Source: Phallusia mammillata (Eukaryota; Chordata; Ascidiacea; Phlebobranchia; Ascidiidae). From it: 64,000 nt of DNA. The notes under the pieces are model-generated. The model saw nothing but the letters and a program-made list of their open reading frames with translations, made no database searches and was not told the DNA's origin. The DNA is taken from positions 62,001 to 126,000 of the forward strand of contig QLIY01000368.1 in assembly GCA_003260075.1 (NCBI GenBank), written 5' to 3'. The translations under genes and the position numbers were made by a program. Shown in pieces: positions 1 through 13,717 of the stretch (position 1 is its first letter; every line of letters starts with the position of its first letter).

Positions 1-866
1 GTCGTGTTTCCATGTTTATTTGATGCCGAAAACCAGCGAGTCACCAAATGTCTTTCGTGCAACTTTCATCGGTAAACATAAAAAGCGTGCGAGTCACCTC
101 ATGGACGATGTTTGTTCACAGAACTCGTCACCAGGTGAAAGGTCAGTTTACGGCAAGATAAAAACTTCTATAATAATGCAATCACGTGTTTTTTATCGGT
201 TGGCAAAGTCCGTGCGCATGCAAAAAAAGCGTGTCACGTAATGCATGGAAGCAAGCCATTGACAGTTACTTTTAAATTGAAAGTATTTTACGTCATTGTA
301 TGACGTCACAGATGCTGCAGCGCGTGCGTAGAACAAAGACATAAAGGCGACAGATATAATATTGTCCGATTTCGCGGTTATTTCATCACAGTGGCAAATT
401 ACAGCTTTTGAGATTGGAAATTAAAGTGCAACAACAAAGGGATGAACAGAAAGTTGAAGAAAGCAACAGAAAAGAAACAAACTCATGAGACGTCGTTGGG
501 CGAGTGATGTGACAGAAGTTAGCGTAAAATTTGAAATAGCGTATAACAGCCCCAAGCGTAAAGTTGTTTCGATCACAACTCGTGTCGTCACCTTGTTAAT
601 ACAGAAGTGTTATTACACCAGAAAATAGTATGTGCAAGTGCTGTGCTTTAAAATGGAAACCCTATATATTCCCCCGTACCACGAATTCCTATATATTCCC
701 CTGTAAACTATACCAACTTGACCCATGCGTCCAAAAATTTTTTAAGCCAAGACGAGCAACTTACAAAACGGGAGGACGCTTTGAAAGAAACATAACACTG
801 TTAACGTCACAATTGGCTCATAGCACCTATGACGTCAAGCACAAAAACACACTGACGACGCGGTTG
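1..866. other. 3' flank / 3' UTR side of the PPP1R3-like gene
   Basis: I see no gene here. The stretch lies downstream of the stop codon of the minus-strand PPP1R3-like gene and should hold its 3' UTR. The short open frames on both strands have no splice context or recognisable domain. TGACGTCA palindromes occur near 301 and 832. A possible minus-strand AATAAA (TTTATT on plus) lies at 15-20, which would imply a long 3' UTR of about 850 bases; this is weak. Confidence 0.4.
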
Positions 867-3800
867 CTACGTCATCATGCCGTCATCGGAGCGCGAACCG
901 CGATGTTCGACACAAGTTATGACATAGTTTGTTCCATTGTTATTGTCCCAAAATTCATGGTTTGATTTAGTGAGATGGTAGCGGATGGCGAGTTCGATTT
1001 TATTTCCTCCGTTTAAAGTCGAAGGTGCCACAACGTGGAAGGAAAACTGGTCTTGGTTGATGTCTTGCTGACTTGCAACGTAGCACGCCGGTATATCATC
1101 GTAAGTTCTAAAATTATACAATCACTTTTATAAAAATGCAAGTGGAGAACAGTGCGGCCATGGAAATGGTTAATGTCATAAGTGGGTCATCAAGCCACTT
1201 TAAACGGATCCTAACTTTACACTTTATCTACAAATGCTGTCACATATTTTCTCTTGCACAAGCTTTTATTTTTTCCTGTTTTGTTCACTAATTCGTCACA
1301 AAATGTGGTTTCTTTTAAACGATGCAAGATTAACAACGTATTGTGATGTCTCACCTCCATTGGTTAGTCGAGTATCGGACAGTAACCTGCTTCTCAAACT
1401 CAACGTTGACGACTCTGATGACACCGGTCAGTGAGGGGGAGTTAGGGATGACTGCAACGCTCTCAAGACAAACCATTTGGCTGCAAACTCTGTAATACAT
1501 AAGACATATTATTACACAATCAAAATTTGGGAACATAAGTTATTGTTGGTGAATATCTACAAAAATTCGGTTCGTATGATGCTAAATGTGGTAAAAAACA
1601 TTAGTTGCTTTGTCACAATATGGTACCAACGTCTTGGGGTAATAGCTAGCAATGACGTTGGCTTTGTGCTTTTTACCTTCACTCTATACTATAAACTCTA
1701 TAATGTATTTCTCACGAGTGTTTGCCAACCCCTGACGTAGAACCCACCCTAGGTAACCAAAGTATAAAATACATAGACTTCGCAAACCACTCACCTTCGC
1801 TGAAAGTTTGCGTCCAGAAAAGGTTGTTGAAACTGGGGTGCGAGCGCGAAACAACTGATTGTATTATTGTAGGCCGAGCAAGAGATTGGAACTTCTACTC
1901 CGTTTTTATTTCTACCCTGGATCTCGGCACGAATTTTCTCCAATGCCTGCAACAAATATATACGTCCTTTAACATGCGGTTTCTGCCTCCAACGCCTGTT
2001 ACAGTGTTTAACAGACCAGCTGTTGGGTGGGGCAAAAAAGCTGTATTGAAATTGTTTTAGAGTAGATAAACAAGCTTGTGCATTTTTTGTGAATAAGTTT
2101 GATCACCGTAAACCGCCAGCAAAAACAAATTTATACGAGGTTCTATTTATAAAGGGTTGTACAATGCAGAGTTGTATAAACGGCCCTGAAATTGGAGCCC
2201 GAACCCGGCCCGACTTCTAACTCTGGTACAATTAAAGTCGGAATAAAACGTTTTATCTGCATGAGAAAAAATACTTTTTAAGCCATGTGACAAAAGAAAG
2301 TCACATGCTTTCTTAAATCCTTAGTTACATGAATACCTTGCAAAAACTGCTTGGAAATCCTTTAATTGGGTGTCCATTTAGCCCCACGTTAAGGCTTTGC
2401 AACCTATTATCGATCTTAACCAGCGTTTCACTATATTGATTATTCCAATCATGGAATCAAATTCTGCCGTGTTAAACTGATTCGACCCTTTAATCCGTTT
2501 AATTGGACACAAAATTAAAGAGACTAAAATTCACCTAAATTGTTGGTTTCTGTTACATCTGGTATATAATGTAAACAAATCCATTAGTACCAAAGCGCAA
2601 CTTGCACGGCCATAATCAGGCCACACAAAGATTAACATTGATGGTGTTGAAGGCTCCTGCCAGCCAGGCAATGTCATTTAGAAAATCCATATCTAGGGTT
2701 GCAGTCCGCAGCGAAATGACCTTGACAATGAATAGCAGACCACCGCTGACGTTTTATAACTACAACACAATGCCAGCTTATGCAGGGGTCCGCTACATGA
2801 ATGGAAAATTTTGCTTCAAGCGTTGTAAACATTTTATCGGGGTTTAAAATACAATTGCCACCAAAGTGCGGTAGGAAATTTGGCGTAAATTCCTAGGCTG
2901 CTGTATATATAGGGGACTTGACATTTTCATGAAACGCAACTGTACATCAAACTCATTTTTTGCAACTAATCACTATATGCGAACTGGACTTAACCGCAGC
3001 GATACTACGAATCCGAAATCCTGTTCGTGCCTCAAAACATGTTCGTGCCTCAAAACAAAATTCTTACTGTAAAAAGAGCTTTATAAGTTGCTGTGGCAGT
3101 TATGCCTATATGCAGCAGAACAGTACGGTGCTTACCTCTAGCAGCCTGGGAGGGGTGTTCGTTTCTTCCAACTCTCTGCAAAAGGGAATTTTGATTTCAA
3201 GGTCGAAGCCTTTTGTGTCCGCGAAATGTACAGATTTTCTCCTTTGTAGCTTTCTGACAGGTGGTACATCACAGCTGCTGTCGGACAAAGACCTTGCAAC
3301 GGATTGCGGATAGGAAGACCGCCGGTCCGCCGATGGTTTGCCAACACACGTCATAGCCCTGCAAAAGGAATAAATTATAGCACAAAGAAGGCCTTGCGCC
3401 GCGAATTTTTCTTTTAAAGTATATCAAAAATACTACCTAATAAAACAACTCGACTTTTCTCGATCGCTATTTCTGCAATTTTGACTCTACCCTACACGTT
3501 ACCATAAAACACAACTTGATCTGTTTTTAAATAAGGACGATTGAGACATTGTGATTTTGTTCATCAGAAAAGAATCTTTAAATTATATTGTGTTCATTAG
3601 TTTTAGCCTTCCCACCTAACCTAGCTATGTTACTGTGCTATTATTGTTATGTCTTGCTTTGTGTTTTAAACGAAAGTAGGTCTTTATCATTCTAAGGCCA
3701 GATATAAAAATCCTTTAACATTGTTGTAATTAAGAAGAACGCATACCAAAAAAAAGCAAATCTTAAAAATGGCCTTCCTGTTTTAGAACCATAATAACAC

Positions 3801-4394
3801 AGTTCTGTTGAAAACTTTGAAGCAACTGCAAAATTAATCAAAGCCCTACGTTTCGTTTGATGCCTCTTCTTGTCCTTCAACTTCGTTCGGTGGCAGACTG
3901 TCACCGTTCACGTCTGCTTCCAGACTGGCCGCAACGTCACTAACATCAAATCCGCATGTGACGTCATCATCTTTCACACTTTCAAAGACTCCATTTGAAT
4001 CATCGCTGCAAAGCGCTTCGTCATGTTTGAATTCGGAACCGTCGTCGACGTCCTCCGAAAGTCCATTGGGCAGCGGCATATCGTCTGAAAGATTTGTTAC
4101 AGAGTCTATAGACTGATCTAAACCGTTACAACTGCACTGAGATCTGGAAGGCGGTATACAGCAGCGAGCATCTCGTTCAAAAGTGAATAAATCCGTCAAC
4201 GAGCGTGCTTTGCTGCCACACAAACTAGTGTAGTTGCCAACCAGATAAAGATCGTCAATGTTCTGCAGCCGACTGGGGGCGCTGTTCCGCACAGGTTGTG
4301 TAACATGCACCCGCTGTTGGGTCAAGCGCGGCAATCCGTATTTGGTCTCAAACGGACTTTCGGCGAAACAAGCGACTGAATTGCTGTCACTCAT
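867..4394 (-). CDS. PPP1R3-like: Protein phosphatase 1 regulatory subunit 3-like (glycogen-targeting, CBM21)
   Basis: This protein should tether PP1 catalytic subunit to glycogen so that glycogen synthase and phosphorylase are dephosphorylated. I rebuilt five coding exons, in 5'-3' order on minus: 4394-3850, 3358-3136, 1832-1795, 1489-1355, 1107-867. All junctions are GT-AG, the phases agree (2,0,2,2), and the total is 1182 nt or 393 aa. Seen in the sequence: a low-complexity acidic N-terminus; an RVxF-type PP1-docking motif KSVHF near residues 223-227 followed by AD, as in vertebrate PPP1R3 proteins; a bridging FQQP motif encoded by a 38-nt micro-exon; then VCLE, NVEFEKQVTVR and, near 367-375, WDNNNGTNY, which are CBM21 glycogen-binding signatures. 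The start is the first in-frame ATG (4394); an upstream TTG in the same frame was not used. Family assignment is strong; which vertebrate paralogue it matches (3B, 3C, 3D) is not resolved. The long 3358-1832 intron has no further exon that fits. Confidence 0.9.
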
Positions 4395-7300
4395 GGTTGG
4401 CAAGTCGTAAACACTCCAACTTAATCATAGTTAACAGCACCAGGCCTAAAGCTGCTAGAAAGCAAAATAATTGTAAAAAAGGCTAACCCAGTCAAAAACA
4501 AAAAGCAGAATTCAGATTTAAATGCTGACACTGTGACGAAACAATCACCGCAGTGAAATCACAACTCTTTCCACCATTCTTATGATTGAATATGAGCTAA
4601 CTGTACTCAAGGCTTAACTACCGCACATACAAATTCAAATAAGCCTGGAGCTCCTGCGATTAAATTGCTTTGCTACAGACGGGACCTGTCACCAAGCTCA
4701 TATAGCAGAGAGCACCGAGCAAAGCCGAAAAAAGCGATGCCCAATTGACGTCACAGCGACATTTGCACACAGGTTGAAGTATCGCCTGATGTATTTCTAC
4801 ATGGCGCGCACCAGTACGCGTACAATCCACCGCGAGGCAAAAGGCTTCGCCAGTCGATTCGCCAATCAATACATGGAAGGACGGAGAAGGTCGAATGATA
4901 ACAAAGTAAAACCTTATCTAAAATTCTTGTGGTCTTGATTTAAACCTATGTTTCTTGGCATTTAACACAACCGCAATGTAGAGAACTAAAACACAAATTA
5001 AATAACTTCACCACACAATCCGCTTGTAGCAAATGGTGTTAAGCTGTGCAACAGTGCAAGCCCTCTGCATTTTCGGCGCTAATTAAAGACAGATTTTGTT
5101 TCACTTAGTAAGCTACTTCACGCCAATTTAAACTCCAACCGTCCAATTTAAATTGAAACGATTGACTGGAACTGTTCAACAAACTGCTGTAACTTATTAT
5201 ACACTGAACAGCATTCATATTTCAAATTCCAGTGTAGGCTACTGATAAAAAAAACTGCCAAACATTTTCGTACAACATAGCTGAGTAGGGCTACAAACAT
5301 TAGGTCAACACTGGCGACACAACCTACAGGGCAAACACATGTGATGCCCGGGAAATTACGTCATTACATGCAGTTCGTATCTTGATTACCTTTTTACATT
5401 TTAAACAACCGCCATTATTAGTTAACAATGCACAAACGGTATCTAAAAGGGTAGCAAAGAATCGATAATTTACCAAAACTGGAGGAATTTTAAGCGTTAC
5501 ATTTCCACATACTAGGGTTTTATTTTTTTAATGCAATTTTTGTCAAAATAGTCTTACATCAATGACATAAATAGACCCTAAGTGCTTTTTTACTGTGAAG
5601 CGGAAATCATAAGGTAAAGAACCAGTAACAAGTTTTGAAACTTTTCGGCGGTCCGCCATTTTGTTTTGACCCCTGTGACTTCGGATTACATAGCAATAAC
5701 TTTTGGACTAATGTGGGTAAAATACTAATTCAACCAACACAAAAATTCACAAAATCAATGTGCCAATTTAATTCTTATCGCTCAAAAATTATACGAGCTT
5801 AAATAAACATTTTCGCATGCCTTACATTACAACCAATCACCGTTAACGTATTTAATCGATATCCTTCCTTTCAAATTTTACTTTTGCTTTTACACCACCG
5901 CCATAACAACAATCACTCTACTTAAAAGTCACAAAAAGTGTTTTTAAACTATTTAGAATCGAATTTAACTGATAAAGTTGTAAAATATATTGACAAGTCC
6001 CAGCCCAATTCCTTAAGGCTGTATGGCACATCGTACAGCCTCGACAATTATCATGTTACTGTACCATGCAGGCTGAGTATAGTAGGCTACAATGTAGCTT
6101 TGCCTTAATTTTGATGGTGATTAATGTATTTTAGTGCAAATCATCATGAGTGACGCAGTTTTACAAGTTTTAAGACATCCTGTCACAGCACATGGTTGTT
6201 TGGTTCATTTTTTTGTGGTATGACACAATGTGACATACCAAATTTATTAGTCCGTGCTTGTTGATATTAACTTGTGAACTAGTTTGCCGTGTGTTATACA
6301 TGGAAAACATTATGATAAAATAATGATACTATTCACACTGCTGGTATAAATATTGTGCAACTTCTCTGTAGCCTATAGCTTGGGCCTATCAGATTGTCCT
6401 TTTTGAAGACTTAAGTTTGCCTCTAGTTGCCCTCTAGTTTGGTTAAAAGTAATTTGCCCTTCTAGAACAAGAACCGCGAAAATGTCTTTTATTTTGGATT
6501 GTAATATTAAATTATTAGGCATATTAAAACCTTAAAAATGCTGCATCACTTTAACCTTGAAAAGCCTGTGTAAAATTATGAAGGAATTTAACAAAAATGC
6601 ATGTCAAGTGTGATATGTAATAATTGTTCACAGTAATTTACAGAAAGTTAAACTTCATACAAACTGGGATATTTAGTTGCCAAAAATATGTTATTTTTTC
6701 TGCACAAAAAGTAACAAGTAACAATATTTAACATGAAAATGTCATATTTTTGGTGATCAAGAGATGTAAGGCCTGTTTTGGCTGTAAGAAAATGTTGGAA
6801 AAATAGTTATGACATAATTTGATACCTTAATTTGCACCTAAGCAAACGTTTTTTTGAAATTGCAACATAACAAGACCGTCATAAATGAGTTATTATTTAT
6901 ATATATTCCTAAAACTGCTAAAATTTCCCATAAACATCCCTGTGAACCAAGTTTCCCTGTTGGCAAGCTGATTCAGTATGCTCAAAGACATAGTCAAAAA
7001 GGTATTGTTAATTTTTTTACCACTTATTTTTGGTTGACACATGGTTTGCCACACTCACTCTGGCAAAATATTAAAATAAGTTTATGAAAATCACTTTTTT
7101 GTGCAATTTGTTCAAATTGACTTGAACGGTTTAACAGGCTTGTTTAATGTTCGGATTTTAAACGACACATGAACCCTGTTTACTACATTTTGTATTGGTT
7201 AGAATTGTTTGTTTCGTTACCATATTTCTGTATTAGCCATTTACATTGTCCTGTATTAGCCATTTACATTGTGAGACTATTACAACGCTGTGCGCGGTAG

Positions 7301-10300
7301 CCTATCACTATGTTTTCTCACGCTTTTTTGGCTGCTGGGCGTAGTAAAATGGTAATGATACCAAATTTGGTGTTTCTGTACAGTTTTTTTTAACGAATTA
7401 TAGTGCATTCGATATGTTTTCTTGTCCAGGTGGCAACTTTGCAAGGTTCAGAACGAAAAAAATACTGAATTCATGTGGTCAGCACAAATTCAGAGTTGTT
7501 TCAACATGCAAAACGCATAACAAAATATTTGTTCAAAAGGTTTCGCTGTGATGGTAGTTTTTTTTCTTTATTGTGAAAACCTACGCCTTATTCCGTGGTC
7601 GAATGTTTCACCCCAATATACTATGAAACGCTGTAAAGAACACTGGGTTAAAGTAGCATAACTCAGGCAATGGTGCGAACGGTTTCCACGCAAACTTTTT
7701 TACCTCGTGCGTACGACCCCTAAACATATAAGTTCGCTGTAAATGTAGCGCCACTTATTGTTAGTTGGTCTGTTATATTTATTGTATAAAGTAAAATTTA
7801 TTGTAAAAGCTCATATACTTTACCACACAAACCCCTCGGCAAGCCCATCAACAATGTAGTTATCGACAGTAAACTATTTTAACTTTCTGCCGTTAATTTT
7901 ATCCGTAACAAAACTTATATTTCTGTTAAAGGCATCAGCGAATTTTACTTTTTAAGCAAAACCATACGCCGGTCAGGTGATACTACTGGTTTCCGCGTGT
8001 TAGTTTCTGTGCCAATCGTTGGTTACGTGACCTTATTCGTGATCACTCGCTGCACGTGCGATTGTCCTCTACTGCGTAATAGTATGAATACAAATCCATC
8101 GGAAAATGTCGTTTTTACAAATTGTTGCGTTCAACGCTTCTTGTGCGTGTTAGAAAACGTCACTTCAGCGTAACCTTACTTGCATGTGTTGTAACAGTAC
8201 GATTTTACGCTATTGACAAATCTGAGTAGACTGTTTTTTGACAAAATGTTGTAACCCAAGATTAGTTTGAGATTAATTTGTTTCTTTTACGTAAAACTCG
8301 ATTTCAATCAAACAATCCAGTATATAGTCTCCTTTCCTGCATAATTTTGTCGTATAAGTCACTTTTTGTCGAAGCTCCATGTCACACTTTCTGCAAAATT
8401 TCTTTACATTTGTAATGGAACGGCCTACATAGCTAAATTGGTTGCATTAAACCCCGAACATACGTTCATGTACCTATACATGCGTCAAACGCCTTTGTAT
8501 AAATATGCCTGTTGTGTTGCCTAACAACTACTGCCCCCCAAAAAACGATTTCCTTTACAACAAGAAATTGAGGCAATAAGCCAATAAGACAACCTTTTCC
8601 AAAATAATAAAGCCAAAAGCCAGGTTTCAAAGCAGCAAAGCATCTAGCCGTGCGAACGAAGCTGACGACAAACAAACGTTACCTTCGCCTTCGATATTCA
8701 TGAAATTCCTCTTAACCTTCACAATAAAATTTACGCTAAACTCAGCAGATAATAATTTCATTTCAGTTGTGACAAAAAATCTCAGCGCCGCAGTGTCGTT
8801 TTATGTAAGCTACATCGGAAGTGACATCACAGCGCCTCTATGAGCATGGTTACATGCAATTGCTCGCAAGATTAGTCATTACAACCCGATTTGGGTCGGT
8901 ACATCGTAACCGTTGCAACGTAACTATTACTAAAACTTAACGCGAAATAGTAATCTGACTCGGCATAACAGCACAGGTGATATAGTTTGTCATCCCCTGA
9001 ATAACCTTAGGGTGTAAGTTTGATTTTTAAAGCAGGTAGTTTTTGAAAATAATTTCGTGAATTTCCAAATTACCTTTTAAAGCGCTGTTTTATTTGTAAG
9101 TTGTTTAAACCCGCCTAATACGATTTGCCTTACTAAGCGTCACATCGGAAACCGCGCAATTCACTTCGACGAATGACTTAGACTTCATACCAAAACGACG
9201 GTTGCGTTTTTGTATTTTGATTTTTACAACCTAAACAGTTGAGGTGGCGTGTTAAGGTTTTATCAAGTTAGTTTTGTTCGTTTTGTGTGCTTTGTGCTTT
9301 GCTATACATCTTTAAATTGTTTGATGCCAATTATCGCGAGCTCATTACAAGTTTAAAAGCCAAAGCCTCAGGGGCCTTAAAGGATTGAAGTGCTGGCGTT
9401 CAATTGAATTTGACAGAAGACAGGATGCGTCGCAGCCTGTCATTCTTACAATTACGCCGTGTTTGCCCTTCCAATGTTGGTGATGATGCAAATTTTCATT
9501 TGCGAAATTGCTAAGTCGTTTAGGTGTAGGCACTGTTATACAAAAAATACCCTGATATTATTGTACACAAGAATTTTGGAATCCATGGTTCATTTGTTGT
9601 TTTAGGTCATTACCACGAACAAAATACAACTTGAAACAGCATGTCCGCGAATTACCCAAGTCACCTTGGACACTTACGTTCGCATTCCGTTTTTGTAGAC
9701 AGCGACACAATGTTTACTGTGTCAAGGCTGGTCCCAACGACCCATATGATTTACGACGTTACCACAGGGATCAGATGTGTAGCTACGTGACACGTGATAA
9801 AGTAAAACGTGACAGATAGCCGTATGTGGTTTACCATTCACAACCTGTATGGCGCACTGACCAATTTACATAGTCCTGGAGCATTCAAGCCGTGGCCGAA
9901 GTCACGTAGACTGGGCAAAGCGTTGAGTTGGAGAATAAAAGAAACAAAGAGGAGAAAGCCGGCGCTCCACGTGCTCGCCCCAAACAAACGACCGTTTGTG
10001 ACGCACCAAGTATGAATATTTTATTGGCTGCTTTGGGGGTGTGACCCCCGTGGGCTTATCTGTTGCTGGATGAGGGAAACGGAAGAACTTACACTCTGCA
10101 ATGTCTGCAACAGTGTTTCGTGTTTTGGTACAATTTAGTGTAGTTTAGTTCGAATGTCAATTTTGGGGATGGAATTCTTGCAAGAGTGGACATTTTTTGC
10201 ATAAATCAGCAAAATGACTTCTAAGAGGAGAAAATCTTAAGCTCGCGGAACTAACAGAAACCGTTTTTCATTACAGGATACAGTATTTTCATTACTTCTC

Positions 10301-12576
10301 CTAACATACATGTAATCTTATTGCAATTCGCTCAACAGATGTTGAACACGTTAAATCACCTGTTTTACACGAATATTTAGCACATTCCTACACATTTGGG
10401 CACAAATTGCAACGAATTTGCCTTCATTTCACATTTCACCACAGCACAAGAAAAAGAGGTTTCATTGGATTCGCATATTTGCACACGTTGTGCGTCCCGG
10501 ACACAAGCGAACCTTCGAGACTTGTTTACTTCATTCGAACCGAACTGACACAAGGTCACGTTCAATTACGCACCCAAGGGGCTGTGGGGGTACATCAGGC
10601 CCCTTCGCTTCTCAATGACCCTAAATAACCGGACTGAACGCAGTAATTTACCAGTATCAAACAATTTGCGCTGTACGCGTGTTGCATCTATGCGTAAATA
10701 GTTGCATTCATAAGTTATAGCCTTTGTCGTCCTAACCATCAACAACGTTGACTAAGGGAAAAATGCTATAATCTCTTTACAGTACACCCATTCTGACAAC
10801 AACGTGTGGTGTGGTCGATATCACGAACAAATATATGTGCCGTGACGTCACTGAATCTCCCCAGGTATGGCGTTGACATTCTGCTTGTCCCCGAGGCAAA
10901 CTTTGTGCTGCAATAAAACGCCATTACACGCGTGAGCGCTGAAACTTTATCCTTTCTGCTCCTCCTACCTGCCGATCACGTGATCACTTCCTGTCACGTG
11001 GTAGCCGGGCACAAAAATATGACTTAAAATATGAATTCGGATTTTTTTTGTCATATATTTCTTTCTGGTCCTGCCGAATATTATCGTAATTGTTTTTTGT
11101 TCTGATCTACTGGCGTCTTACGATTCATTTAAAACAATTAGGGTTTTCAAAAAAGCAGCACACGCGGCCTCCGTAACGCCCTCGTGTGGAAAAGGGTCCA
11201 TCAAATCGTTTTTTTAAGTTGCTAAACATATTACTTGATGAAACCGTTGTATAAACGCAAGGTTTTGAGATATTTTTTATCTACGTTTTTAAACTATTAT
11301 TCTAGTTGAAAGGTTTAAAAGTTAATTCGATGGTACGAGTCTACACTTAACACTAAATAATATCGATTGATTTTATCCGCACAAAACAAATTATCGATTC
11401 GAACAAAATATTGTTGACATATATGCATAATCTATAATATCCCTGGCAGTGTAACCAAAAGGTTACTGGGTAACCAGGCAAACCTACATAAAGCTTGTGG
11501 ATTAAAGCAAGCATATTAAACCTGTAAAACATTGATTGCACTTGGGTGCCCTAAACTTTACTACTCTGTATTTAACTATCGCAAATATTTCAGCATAATG
11601 TCATGACAGCAGACAACAGGCTGTCTGAGGAAACTAACAAACGAACAAAGGTGGAACTCATCGCTCCCTTTATTTACGCAGTAGAGCGTAACAGGTGTTT
11701 TGTCTGCTTTAAAAGGTTTAAAATTTACAAGTAGTCACGACGTTTAAAAGGTCAAATACGGAATATACATCAGCCGGTTTAGTTTTTGCCAGTCACAAGT
11801 GCTAAGTTGATATTATCTCCTGCTGAAAATTCTTATAACTAGCTGGATTTATCAGTGCAAGCAAATAACTATCCTTTCTGTGCAAACATACAGAGTATGA
11901 CTTAACAAGCATTAAGTGAGTTTAACTCACCACAAGAGCTGCTTATCTAAACCAAATATCTTTGCGGTTTTGACAATCAGCAAAGTCAAACCCCCAAGAA
12001 GACATATAACACAAAATATTTCCAAGTAGCTCGATTTAAGACTACATGGCCTCTTATACAAGCAGCTTAACAAGCTGTCGTATATCAGATAGGACAATCA
12101 TTGACATATGTATGACTTGTTCTGTATGGGCTGAGTGCTTTGTTTGACTTGAACTTGGATGCCGCGCAAAAAGAATGGTTTGATTTATTATTGGACTTTA
12201 AACGGTCACGTAAAAGTTGTTGTTTGTGATAAGGTATTTTATGCAGAAGATTAATACTGTCTTGCTACATGAAAATTGGCGTTGTGTTCATGCGATTGCT
12301 TGGTAAAACTGTTAGGTTTTGGGGCGTACACAGAATTTCGCCACAAATAACTTCAACTTTTGTCTCTTGAGTGTGCGTTATTGATTGGTACAAGGAGTTC
12401 TGCCCATAGCCTGTTTGCAAGCTGCAATGTCGACTGCTGTTGCGCAAATTTACACGTTCACTGCGCAGAAAACAACACAGCACGACGCTATCAGCAGGTT
12501 GTCTTTGAAACCATTGGTAGTCTTGTAGCTATGTCTGGGCCTGTTTTGCCTCGAAAATGTCAATAAGGGGTGATCA
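4395..12576. other. Gene-poor stretch upstream of the PPP1R3-like gene
   Basis: I found no gene I can support in about 8 kb. Promoter and 5' UTR of the minus-strand PPP1R3-like gene should lie at its left end. Open frames of 60-75 codons (for example 9631-9819 plus and 4660-4869 minus) have no splice partners or recognised motifs. TGACGTCA palindromes occur near 4746 and 10844. A small direct duplication of about 22 bases (TGTATTAGCCATTTACATTG) lies near 7234-7272. No tRNA or snRNA was recognised. Confidence 0.5.
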
Positions 12577-12584
12577 CATTCAAC

Positions 12585-13105
12585 CAGGGAGTCGAACCGC
12601 TTGTTATACGGGTTCAGGTTCGGTTCGGGTTCACTTGGTTTTGTTTTTAAGGGTTCGGGTTCGGTTCCGGTTTTTAAAAATGTATATTTTCGGGTTCGGG
12701 TTTTGTTCCGGTTCGGGCAAATTATCCGGTCCGAACCGGTTTGCGGTTTTTAAACCGGTTCAAATTTTTATTCATTTTAATTTCATTTGATCCATCATCT
12801 ACGTGGCCTTATAAAACTCCAAAATAATTTTGCCCGTGCACTGCTGTTTTGGACACGCCCTATTAGTGTTATCTTGTGCATTCTTCAGTGCGCTGTTTGA
12901 AAAAAATTCGCAATATATAAAACAGACTGCATTTTTAACTGGTTCGGTTCCGGTTCGGGTTCAACGCCAAACGAAATACGGGGTTCAACTCCGGTCCGGG
13001 TTTTTAGAAAATCGTAATTAGCGGTTCGGGTTCGGTTCGGGTTTAATGAAATTAACCGCTCAAACCGGTTTGCGGGTTCGGGTTCAGTTCCGGTTCGACT
13101 CCCTG
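12585..13105. mobile_element. Complete hAT-type MITE (521 bp) with perfect 8-bp TSD
   Basis: Terminal inverted repeats CAGGGAGTCGAACCG begin at 12585 and, inverted, end at 13105. The element is flanked by a perfect 8-bp target-site duplication, CATTCAAC, at 12577-12584 and 13106-13113. An 8-bp TSD and a CAGGG terminus are typical of hAT transposons. The interior is made of GGTTCGGGTTC-like repeats near both ends and has no transposase frame, so it is non-autonomous. The Arg/Thr/Glu/Pro-rich open frames in it are by-products of this repeat. Confidence 0.92.
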
Positions 13106-13561
13106 CATTCAACTGCTATTCGCTTAAAATGTGCATTTAATTACTACTTACTACAGCTGCCGATTTTAGTATTACGGCTACCAAATTAAAGACTTGAAAA
13201 TTGATTTAGTCTTACATTTTGTTGAGTTGTTGACAACCATCGCTTCCTGTATACCTTCACCAGTATGTTTAATCCATTCTTAGTCGTTCAGTTACACACA
13301 TATCCAACAAAACTGGTTTTGATACGAGCAAGCTCACTTAAATATCCCGCCTGAAACCACGCGATTCTTCCCGTACATTCCCCCACTGTGACGTAATGTT
13401 TACGTGACTGTGATATCACAGCTCGCCTCTTGGGAGGAAACGCCGCTCTCTATTTATGTCTCGCGTGCTCTGACGTAGCACATAGTCTGCGACACGTAAT
13501 ATTTCGCGAGGTACGAAATCCTGCGACAAAATTTGCATTCGATGCACAAGTACTGTATGTG

Positions 13562-13717
13562 CAGTGGTGGGATTCAGCGGGTTCGCACCGGTTCTATAGA
13601 ACCGCCTCACGAAATTTTACGAGATCAGCGAACCGGTTAACATTACTGGGGACTGTCAATAGACTTTTTGTAACAGAACCGGCTGAAAATATAACTTTTG
13701 TGATAGAACCGGCTGAC
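13562..13717. mobile_element. Truncated hAT-type MITE, same family as the copy at 22374
   Basis: It starts with the terminal repeat CAGTGGTGGGATTCA and follows the sequence of the complete element at 22374-22552 (shared landmarks include GGTTCGCAC, TCTATAGAACCG and GTAACAGAACCGGCTG). The right terminal repeat is missing: the sequence runs into an A-rich stretch after GGCTGAC. I call it a broken copy. Confidence 0.8.

Noticed and set aside
1489..1501. Alternative acceptor 9 bases inside PPP1R3 exon 4 (TTTGCAG)
   Set aside because: It keeps phase but shortens the conserved spacing before VCLE; the upstream acceptor at 1490 fits the family better.
3138..3347. Second minus-strand frame through the PPP1R3 RVxF exon
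   Set aside because: It overlaps the correct frame that carries KSVHFAD and joins in phase at both ends.
12557..13112. Arg/Thr/Glu/Pro-rich open frames on both strands
   Set aside because: They are translations of the GGTTCGGGTTC repeats inside the hAT-type MITE.
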